Shown piece after piece: positions 55,414 through 64,000 of a stretch of 64,000 nucleotides of DNA. Each line of letters opens with the position of its first letter. The first letter of the stretch is position 1. A program made the translations under genes and the position numbers. The stretch covers positions 36,333,098 through 36,397,097 of the forward strand of contig CM065297.1 in assembly GCA_032871835.1 (NCBI GenBank), given 5' to 3'. Under the pieces are notes generated by a model. The model did no database searches and was not told where the DNA came from. It was given only the letters and a program-made list of their open reading frames with translations. Source of the stretch: Dipteronia dyeriana (Eukaryota; Streptophyta; Magnoliopsida; Sapindales; Sapindaceae).

Positions 55414-57713
55414 TGTTGGGATTAAGCTCGATAGCAAGAGTGTAATAATGTATTTGGCAATCTTTTCATATAAATAAAGTGATTTCTAGTTTAACAAATC
55501 ATATGGCATTTATAGTTTTATTATTATAATTGTCAAAAGTAAATAATCATAAGGTCAAAAGACTATGAGAAAAAAAAAAGGATTGTTCATACATCTAGAT
55601 ATGTATGAGGTAGACACAGTTCTTTAGTTAGTCTTGAATAATATTCACAACTTAAGATAAAAGGTTGGGCGCCTTTATCTTGTCAAAGTTATAGATTCTT
55701 TTGCTAGCATTTGAGTGGGATCAAATGTGTTATGATGAGTCTAAAATCATCAAAGTGTGGTGTCTTTAGACAAAAGAATCTAGTGCACTGGGTGCATTGA
55801 ATCGGATCACAATGAAATACTTTATCTAGAACTGTCAGAGGATAAAAGTTTTTCATTTTAAGACAATCGAAGAGTCTATCTCAATCCTGAGATAAATGAT
55901 GTACTTACGGTTGCAAGTGTTATCATTTGAGCTATCAATGAGTACGATTATATAGCATAGTCTATCCTCGATAGTTTGGTGGTTTTCATTTGTTAATTGA
56001 TAGAGAACTTCATTTATAAATTTGGACATCGTGGCTCCATTTATTAAATGAGAGTAGAATATCATCATATGAATGTTTTGAGGTATTGGATATTAAATCT
56101 TAATGTTAAGTTTTCAATAGTGTCTAATGAAACATGGCTTATGGACAAGTTAAAATATCCAAGTTTAAAATGTGGTCATATGAGTAAATATGGTAACTTG
56201 CAGAGCTAGAGGCGGTCTATGAGCTCTTGGCGATTACTGATATTATTCACAAGGATACACTTTCTCCAATAAGTTTGTCTAGGGTATGAATGAGTAACAT
56301 CAACTTATTCTATCTTTATTTAAAAGTTCAATTTTTGTTCTTTAGTGGAATGAACCAAAATCAAATAGATCGGACCTAGGTGAATCATTTATTGATTGTG
56401 ATTGGGTTGTGTCTATTGGAGCTTAAATTTAGATAGCTCGCCAAGATCCCCAATCCACACGAACTTGCATGGATCACTCGATATATTCTACTGGACCAAT
56501 TTAGGGGTCCATTTAGAATTGTATTGAGGCATGTAGACTTGTTTCTTTTTGTAAGAATGGGTCTAGTTCACATGTGGACTTTTTATTAATAGAATAATAA
56601 TATATAGGCCAATATATATGTGTTGGGCGGCAAGGCTATTTAAAATATCTTAATTATATTATTTACTTAAATGGAAATTAATTAATTTGGTAATTAATAA
56701 ATTATTTAATTAAAAGTCAAAATGTTTTTCTAGTAGGAGTAGGTTTCCTAATTTTATACTATTGTTGGCAGTATAATTAATATTAAAGGCTATTTTTGAT
56801 AGGTAGATAAATAAAAGGAATTATTTGTCTAATAAAATTAGGAAGTATTTAATATGGTTACAAATACACTATTGAGTTGGATTAGGAGTCTCGGTGTAGG
56901 AAAGAATTCTTTTTGGAAAAGGATTCTTGGTCACCAAGTAAATCTACCTAGGGATGGAATTCTTCTTTGAAAAGGATTCTTAACTATCAAATAAATCTAC
57001 CTAAGGAAAGTATTCTTGCCAACCAAGTAATCCTTATTAGGAGAGGATTTATAATCCTAATATTTTTCCAAGAGTAAAATCAGCCAGCCCTATATATATA
57101 AAATTTCGGCCAGCCATGTGGAAAAAACTTGGAGAGTATTTCGGCCAGCAATAGTATTTTTAGAGAGAAGATTTCGGCTACCATAGAATTTTGTGGGAGA
57201 AAAATCTAATTTTACTCTAGACAAAATTCAATCAACTCTAAGAAATAGTGTGTGATTCGGGAAAGAAGAAAAGGAAGAAAGAATGTTCAGTTTTCGATAG
57301 TACGCTAGTAGCCTTTGCATCAAAAGGTTTTTTGTACGACATCAAATCAAGGTTCACGCGAGTTTCAATCAATATTTAATCAAATTGATTGATAATTCAC
57401 AAGTGACCTAACGTTCTTTGTTGTAACTAACAAAGAAGAAGATTTTGTTTGTTTCCATCCACATGTATACAATTTCAAGAAAGTGAGCCCACACTCCTAG
57501 GTGATTTACGTTCGTGATTGGATTGTAAGATCTTGCAGAATCAATTCGACGCTTGTTCAATCGTCACAACAAAAAGTACGACACTTTAATATACATAAAT
57601 TAATTTAGGGTTAAGGTTCTTGTTATTGAAAGGGAAAATTTCTATTTATATGCAAACCCTATTTTTCTAATTTTCTCATGCTTCCGTTGCGTTTTGAACC
57701 TATTTTTCCTACA
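55414..57713 (+). repeat. Ang-6 5' LTR (2300 bp)
   Basis: It starts TGTTGGGATTAAGC and ends TTTTTCCTACA. Closest in layout to the Ang-1 LTR, with the same three-unit repeat block (56905-57055) but no long AT run. Confidence 0.93.
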
Positions 57714-57715
57714 AT

Positions 57716-57727
57716 TGGTATTAGAGC
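57716..57727 (+). other. Primer-binding site of Ang-6
   Basis: TGGTATTAGAGC, one mismatch to the initiator tRNA-Met complement. Confidence 0.85.
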
Positions 57728-59081
57728 CAGGTTGTACCATTGATTAATTGATGTATGTGTTTGTGAATCTTTTTCTTTTTACTATATATATGCATGTTTT
57801 AGAGAGAGATGACACTCTAGGTATTCGTATATATTTTTACATTGGAATGTATGGATGTATATATGTTTTATATGTGGTTTGTTATTGCTCAATTTTGGTC
57901 CTAGAATTTCAATGTATTTTTTGTTTTGGGATTGTAACAAAAAAGGTCGTCTATCATCGCCATAATTTCCTTCTTTGTAGTTGCAAAGTTTTTTTTTTAA
58001 ATTTTGTTCTTGTAATAAAAAAAATGCAGTATTTTTATTTATATTTCTTCTGTAATACACTCAAGTATCGAAGACTCGAAGATTTGAAGAATTGGGTGCA
58101 ACAGGAACAAGTTTGGGACCGTGCGAGCCATATCAACAAAACGTACGTGCGATGAGCACGCATCCACGTTTGTTGTGGCATGATCTGTGAACGGCAGCCC
58201 TATGGAAGCCATGGGCTGCGCATGGCAGCCTTTTATGGAGTTATGGCATGTGTACGCCTATGAGTAGAAGCCAAGGGTGCGTATGCTCATGGGAGGTAGC
58301 TGAGAGAGTCCAAATGACGAAGGTCGCGTGAAGTCTTATTCGCTAAGAAAGGAGTTTTTTGTATTCCAAGACATGTAATTTACTTGTTTTTCTAGGATGG
58401 ACAAAAATTGTAGCTATTAATTTTTTTGTAAATGTTGCAGTGTGTTTCATAGTTTGATAACATGTCTTATAGAATAGGAGTACCACTCATATACCTCTTT
58501 TGGTATGAACATGCATAGAATGGTTAAGGTATCTAAATTGGCATCTAGATAACTTGGTAAATCATTCTTTGGAATTTGATCACACGCCTTAAACAATTGA
58601 GTGGGAGAAGGTGTTTTGGAACACCTATGGCCCCTTAGTTTAGTTGAGCTTTATGTTTTATGTAATAACCTCCCCAGAGGTATTCGTTAATGGAAATTAG
58701 CAAGATAATTCCTTACAAGGATAGACTAGACAATTAGCCCAAACGATATCTACTCCCAAAGGAGGGATATTCGTGAGGGACTATATTGAAGGTCGATAAC
58801 TTGGTAACACACTCAATGTAATTTTATTAATATCCTCCCAAGAGTTCTTGTTAATAAAATTGCTAGGCTAAATTGAAAACGTTGGTTGTTGTGTTAGCAA
58901 TTAGGTGGGACCTAGTCCAACTAGTAAATCGTGCGAACTCTCAAAGAAGGCGTGACATTTATGGGTGTTGGATCACTGTTGAATTTTACAATTGAATTAA
59001 TTAATTTAATTCAAGATAAATATTCAAAAGTTCTATATCATGATTATTTACTTATATATTTTTTGTATTTTAAAAGTAATC
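57728..59081 (+). other. Ang-6 untranslated leader
   Basis: Collinear with the Ang-1 leader. The GC-rich island lies at 58140-58330; the second hairpin (58213-58230) is kept, the first has lost one arm. The open stretch 57748-58155 is hydrophobic and low-complexity and I do not regard it as a gene. Confidence 0.78.
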
Positions 59082-59795
59082 AAGACCCCATCCCTAATCA
59101 ACATCCTAAAAGATAATACTTTAACTAATGATAATTATGTCACATGGAAAAGGAAAATTGGGTAACATAAATTCATTATGTCTATTCCTTAACCACTCCC
59201 ACTAATGAATCTACTCAAGAGCAAAGAGATGAGTATCAGCAGTGGGAGTCTTCACATGAGATGGCTAAATGTTACAATATGGTCACCATCACCGACGTGT
59301 TACAACAGCTGCATGAAGGAATGGAGATTGCTGTCGATATAATGATGTCTCTAGAGGCGATGTTTGCTATGAGGTTTAGGATGACTAAGAGAGAGGTAGT
59401 GACTGCTTTCATGAATCTTAGGATGAAACCTGGACAGGCTGTGAAAGATCATATGACGAAAGCCATAGCACTTCTCAACATTGCTGAACTGAATTGTGCT
59501 GAGATAGATGATGAGACGAAAATTGACATGATCGTTAACTCGTTGTCAGATTCCTTTTATCAGTTTAAGTTGGACTACACCTTGCAAGGCATGATGCAAG
59601 ATGTTCAAAGCACCAAGATAATCCTTGTGAAAGGCAAGGGTCAAGAGATTCATATGCTTGGTAAGTTGCTATTTTTAAAGACCCGTAAGAAGTTTAAGAG
59701 ACAACAGAAGAAAAAGCAGTTTGAGCATTCTTAAAAGGAGACCAAGAAAGTAACCAAGATCAAAAGGAAGTGTTTTCTTTTTGGTGAAAAGGGTC
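59082..59795 (+). pseudogene. gag: Ang-6 gag (broken)
   Basis: The position of the family ATG holds AAG (59082-59084), so the start is lost. The N-terminal block YVTWKRKIG is followed by a small deletion and the shared TAA. The central domain is open at 59261-59734: VLQQLHEGMEIAVDIMMSLE, FMNLRMKPGQAVKDHMTK, NSLSDSFYQFKLDYT and a Lys-rich tail. The half knuckle reads CFLFGEKG (second Cys lost) and joins NKNEFNLNLGNGA through the shared deletion. Confidence 0.86.
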
Positions 59796-61076
59796 AAAGG
59801 AATAGACTTAATAAGAATGAATTCAACTTGAATTTAGGCAATGGAGCGTTGGTGTCTACTAGTGTAGTTGGAGATTTTAGAATCAATTTAGATTCTTACA
59901 GGCATTTAGTTTTAATAAACGTTTATTATGTACCACAATTAAAGAGGAATTTAATTTCAGTGTCTAAATAGATTCAGATACTCGGTTACTTTTAATAAAG
60001 GTTTTTATTATTATTAAAAATAACAAATTTGTTTGTAAAGGTACATTGGAAAACTGTTTATTCTATTTGCATAGAAATATCTCTCACTTGTTAGACACGA
60101 AATCAACGGAACCTAATCATAAAAAAGTAAAATTATCAAAAGATGAAACCTACATATGGCATTTGCACCTAGGTCATATTAATATTAATAGGTTAAAAAG
60201 ATTTGTAAGTGACGGACCTCTAAGTGACTTAAAGGTTGATGATCTACCAACTTGTGAATCTTGTTTGGAAGGTAAAATGACAAAAAGGTAGTTTATGACC
60301 AAAGGCACAATAACCACCGAATGTTTAGGATTGATATACACTGATATGCGTGGACCTATGAGCATTCAAGCAAGAGGTGGATATGAGTATTTCATCACTT
60401 TCACGGATGATTACTCAAGATTTGGCTATGTGTATCTCATGAGACATAAGTCGGATGCTTTTTGCATGATTAAAGCATTTAAAGCTGATGTAGAAAATCA
60501 TCATGAGAAACGCATAAAAATCTTGAGGTCTGATCGTGTTAGAGAATAAAAATTTGGTGAGTTTCAGCAATATCTTATTGGTAATGGGATAAATTCTCAG
60601 TTTTCTGCACTAGACACACCTCAACAAAATGGGGTGGCAAAAAGGAGAAATAAAACTCTTTTGGATATCGTTAGGTCTATGTTGAGTTATTCAGCGCTCC
60701 CTAATTCTTTTGGGGGATATGCTTTACAAACCGCAATGTACATTCTAAATGATGTACCATCTAAGTCAATTCCTAAAACACAGCATTAGTTAGGGACCAG
60801 ACGAAAGCCTAGTTTACAAAACTAAAGAATATTTGGATGCCTGCACACGTGTTAAAAGGAAAGACAGAAAAGATGGAGTCCCATTCAAAAACATGCATAT
60901 TTGTAGGGTATCCAAAAGGAACAAAAGGATATTATTTTTATAGTCCTTTAGATCTTAAAGTATTTGTTTCAACAAACGCTAAATTTCTGGAAGATGATTG
61001 TATGAATAATTTTGTGCATAAAAGTAGAACTGTCCTGAATGACCTTTTAGGAGATACAATTCCACAAGAGGTTTAG
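59796..61076 (+). pseudogene. pol: Ang-6 pre-integrase and integrase (broken)
   Basis: LGNGALVSTSVVGDF and YVPQLKRNLISVS, then pre-integrase YIWHLHLGHININRLKRF and TCESCLEGKMTKR (stop TAG at 60289). Integrase: first Asp in IYTDMRGPMS, FTDDYSRFGYVYLMRHKSDA, second Asp in LRSDRVRE followed by TAA, then QQNGVAKRRN where the catalytic Glu is Lys. The C-terminal part has PSKSIPKT, GYPKGTKGYYFYSPLDLKVF and LLGDTIPQEV (end 61076). Inactive. Confidence 0.87.
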
Positions 61077-62330
61077 CAACCAAGCCCAATTGTAAGTTCT
61101 CTACTAACACAAGATCAATAATCTACCATACCTCATCGTAATTGAAGGGTTAGTAGACAACTTGAAAGATACATCGATCTAGGAGAATCTATAGAGAATC
61201 TTTCAGACGACGATGATCCCTATACGTATAAGGAAGCAATGGAAGATATTGGTTGTCGCCATTGGCAAAAGGCAATGCTATCCGAAATTGAATCTATGTT
61301 CAAAAACAAAGTTTGGTCTCTTGTAGACTTGCCTAAAGGGATAAAACCCATCGGGTGCAAATGGGTATACAAAAGGAAAAGAGGAATGGATGGTAAAGTG
61401 GAAACCTTTAATGCTAGATTGGTAACTAAAGGTTGTACACAAAAGGAAGGAATCGATTATAAAAAAACCTTCTCTCCTGTGGCCATGTTTAAATCCATTA
61501 GGATACTCTTATCCATTATGGCATCTCTAGACCTAGAGATTTGGCAAATGGACGTCAAGATAGCTTTCCTTAATGGAAGTATTGACAAAATCATCTACAT
61601 GATGCAACCAGAAGGATTCGTTGAAAAAGGCCAAGAGGAAAGGGTATGCAAGTTACAAAGATCCATATATGGATTGAAGCAAGCATCCAGATCATGAGAC
61701 ATAAGGTTCGGTCAAGCCGTGAAAAGTCTTGAATTTTTTCAAAACCTTGATGAACCTTGTGTATATAGAAGGATAAAGGCGACAAGTTGGTTTTCCTTGT
61801 TCTTTATGTTAATGATATACAACTCATCGGAAATGATGTAGGTGTATTGACATCAATAAAGAATGGCTAGCAAAATAATTTAATATGAATGACTTAGGAG
61901 AAGCAAGTTATATTCTTGGTATCCAAGTCATAAGGGATAGAAATATTGAATTATCCCAAGCTTTATACATAGATAAAATCTTGTCTAGGTTTTCCATGCA
62001 AGATTCCAGAAAAGGTATGTTACCTTTCAGACATGGAATCAAACATTATAAGGAACAAGTTCCTAAGAATGAGCATGAAGAGCAATTCATGAGTAAGGTT
62101 CTATATGCATCAGCAGTTGAAAGTCTCATGTATGCAATGCTATGTACTAGACCGGATATTTGTTTTACTGTGGGCATAGTTAGTAGGTTTCAATTGAAAC
62201 CTGGTCCTGATCACTAGACGATAGTCAAGCATATTTTCAAGTATCTTAGGAAAACGAGAGATTATATGCTTGTATACTCTGTAAGGGATTTAATTCCCGT
62301 TGGGTATAGAGATTCTGATTTTCAGTTAGA
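61077..62330 (+). pseudogene. pol: Ang-6 reverse transcriptase (broken)
   Basis: An open block at 61239-61697: HWQKAMLSEIESMFKNKVWS, KGIKPIGCKWVYKRKRGMDG, ARLVTKGCTQKEGIDYKKTF, QMDVKIAFLNGSIDK and SIYGLKQASRS. After a stop and frameshifts the catalytic box reads YVNDIQLIG (61807), first Asp changed to Asn. It resumes at 61885: GEASYILGIQVIRDRN, CTRPDICFTVGIVSRFQ, stop TAG at 62215, then IFKYLRKTRDYML. Confidence 0.88.
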
Positions 62331-62702
62331 TTCTGTCTCCACGAGATCAACATCAGGATCTGTGTTTACTATTAGTAGAGGAGCAGTCACATGGAGGAGT
62401 ATCAAGCAATCTTGTATTGCTGATTCAACCATGGAAGCCGAGTATGTTGCCGCATGCGAGGCTGCTAAAGAGGCTGTGTGTCTTCGCCAATTCTTGATTG
62501 ACTTGGAAGTGTTTCCTGATACGAATAAGCAGATCACTATCTATTGTGACAATATTGGAGTAGTGGCTAATTCGAGAGAACCAAGAAGTCATAAGAGAGG
62601 GAAACGCATTGAACGAAAGTTTCACCTTCTAAGGGAAATTGTGCATAGGGGTAATGTGACGATTACCAAGATCGCATCAGCAGATAATCTAGCGGATCAC
62701 TT
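62331..62702 (+). pseudogene. pol: Ang-6 RNase H, cut at its end
   Basis: RSTSGSVFTISRGAVTWRS, DSTMEAEYVAACEAAKEAV (catalytic Glu), ITIYCDNIGVVANSREP (catalytic Asp), RKFHLLREIVHRGN and ASADNLAD, then GGATCACTT followed by Ang-5. This is the best-kept RNase H in the window, lacking only the tail. Confidence 0.9.
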
Positions 62703-64000
62703 TGAAGGGAAAAAATAATACGCACAGCGAAAGCGTGAGAAAATTTATAAAAAAATAGGGTTTAGTATAAAAAAAAAATTTCCCTTTTTAATATTAAGAA
62801 CCTTAACCCTATATTAATTGATGTATATAAAAAGTATCGTACATTATTTTTTGTGACGATTGAACTAGCCTTGAATTAAATCCATAAGATCTTTCAATTC
62901 AATCACGAACGTGAATCACCTAGAAGTGTGGGCTCCATTTCTTTAAATTGTACACCTGAGGATGGAAACAAACAAAATCTTCTTCTTTGTTAGTCACAAT
63001 AATCCTCCAAGAGAAAAACCAAGAAAGTCCGGTCAGTTGCAAATTATCAATCAATTTGATTGAAACTTGTGTGAACCTTGATACGATGTTGTACACAAAA
63101 ACCTTTTGATGCCAAGGATACTAGTGTACTATCGAAAAAAAAAATTCCCTCTTTTCTCTACGTCTTGCTGAATTCTTCACAAAATGAGTTGGACGAAGTT
63201 TTTTTTTATCTATAACAATAAAAAACAAATAAAAAATAACATCTCACACCAAAAATTCATTCTAGGTCGAATTTAATAGGTATTATATATAGGAGACTAA
63301 ATCCTCCCTTAAAAAGGATTTACTTGATGGTTAAGAATCCTATCCTCAGGTGGATTTACTTGGTGGTTAAGAATCCTTTTCCAAAAGGAATTCTTTCCTA
63401 CACAAAGACTCCTAATCCAACTCAATAGTGTATTTGTAACCATATTAAAGACTTTCCAATTTGATTAGATAAATAATTCCTTTTATTTATCTACTTATCA
63501 AATATAGTCTTTAATATTAAATATACTACCAACAATAGTATATTATTAGGAGACTTTTTCCTACTTGAAAAAAGATTTTGACTCTTAATTAAATAATTAA
63601 TTAATTACCATTTTATAAAATATTAAAATAAAAAACAATATATTAAGCTATTTTATATAGCCTTACCGCCCAACACATATACATGGGTCAATATATTATT
63701 TTTCTTATTTTATTAAATCCATTGGACTTTAACAAAAAGTCCACATGTTAACTAGAACCATTCTTACAAAAAGAAACAAGTCTGGATGTCTCAATACAAT
63801 TCTAGATGGAACCCTAAATCGGTCCAATAGAATATATCAAGTGATCCATGAAAGTTCGTGTGGATTGGGGATCTTGGCGGGCTATCTAGATTTAAGCTCC
63901 AATAGACACAACCCAATCACAATCAACAAATGATTCACTTATGTCCGATCTATTTAATTTTAGTTCATTCCACTAAAAAACTAACATTGAACTGTTAAAT
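62703..64000 (-). mobile_element. Ang-5: reversed Ang LTR running off the window
   Basis: Starts TGAAGGGAAAA (family TGTAGGG) and follows the Ang LTR reversed to the window end, including the ~50 bp repeats (63300-63400) and the palindrome near 63647-63661. It is probably the 3' LTR of an element inserted into Ang-6 RNase H; the other end is outside the window. Confidence 0.85.

Larger units (their letters stand above)
55414..62702 (+). mobile_element. Ang-6: forward Ang element in Sire-A2 gag
   Basis: 5' LTR 55414-57713, primer site, leader, gag, integrase, RT and RNase H. It stops inside RNase H at 62702, where a reversed Ang LTR (Ang-5) begins. It shares with Ang-1 the host site, the gag nonsense codon, the knuckle/protease deletion and the RSDRV change. 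Confidence 0.9.

Overview
This window looks like intergenic heterochromatin from an AT-rich angiosperm nuclear genome. I see no host gene, tRNA, rRNA or prokaryotic feature. Almost every base belongs to nested LTR retrotransposons of three kinds. (1) Sirevirus-like Ty1/copia elements ('Sire') have long LTRs, a coiled-coil gag with CCHC knuckles and a cluster of polypurine tracts. (2) A Ty1/copia family resembling the Angela/TAR/Tork group ('Ang') has ~2.3 kb LTRs that begin TGTTGGGA and end CCCTACA. (3) A Tat-lineage Ty3/gypsy family ('Tat') has 881-882 bp LTRs and an intron-containing antisense ORF. Labels such as Sire-A1 or Ang-2 are mine. The species cannot be named from this sequence.

Layout, left half. 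The outer host is Sire-D: 5' LTR end 1-230, gag remnant to 1328, knuckle and 3' UTR 37223-38798, 3' LTR from 38799. A solo Ang LTR (Ang-X, target duplication GGTGC) sits in its gag and is itself cut into three pieces (1329-1814, 18717-19813, 36438-37222) by two insertions. The first is Sire-A1 (1815-18711, duplication GCACT), which carries Ang-1 (5289-12723) in its gag. The second is the minus-strand Tat-1 (19814-36432, duplication TAAGT), which carries minus-strand Ang-2 (21645-26874, duplication TTAGT) inside its antisense ORF.

Layout, right half. An Ang LTR fragment (39988-40562) cuts the Sire-D 3' LTR. It is followed by reversed Ang-3 (40563-44379), a reversed Sire pol fragment (Sire-R, 44380-46730), and reversed Ang-4 (46731-52830) with a solo Tat LTR (47011-47891, duplication GTTAC) in its 3' LTR. 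Next comes a second partial Sire-A copy (Sire-A2, 52831-55413) with Ang-6 (55414-62702) in the same gag position as Ang-1 in Sire-A1. Last is a reversed Ang LTR (Ang-5, 62703 to the window end).

None of the elements could make all its own proteins: every gag-pol is frameshifted, truncated or mutated at catalytic residues. The copia gene order is Gag-PR-INT-RT-RNaseH; the Tat order is Gag-PR-RT-RNaseH-INT with the antisense ORF beyond INT. The points most worth following are: an Ang subfamily whose copies share a gag nonsense codon and a deletion of knuckle plus protease, yet which transposed with clean target duplications; the Tat antisense gene, whose two introns keep the reading frame; the ~10 kb Sire-A plus Ang compound unit present twice with shared lesions; and a pair of GC-rich hairpins in the Ang leader.
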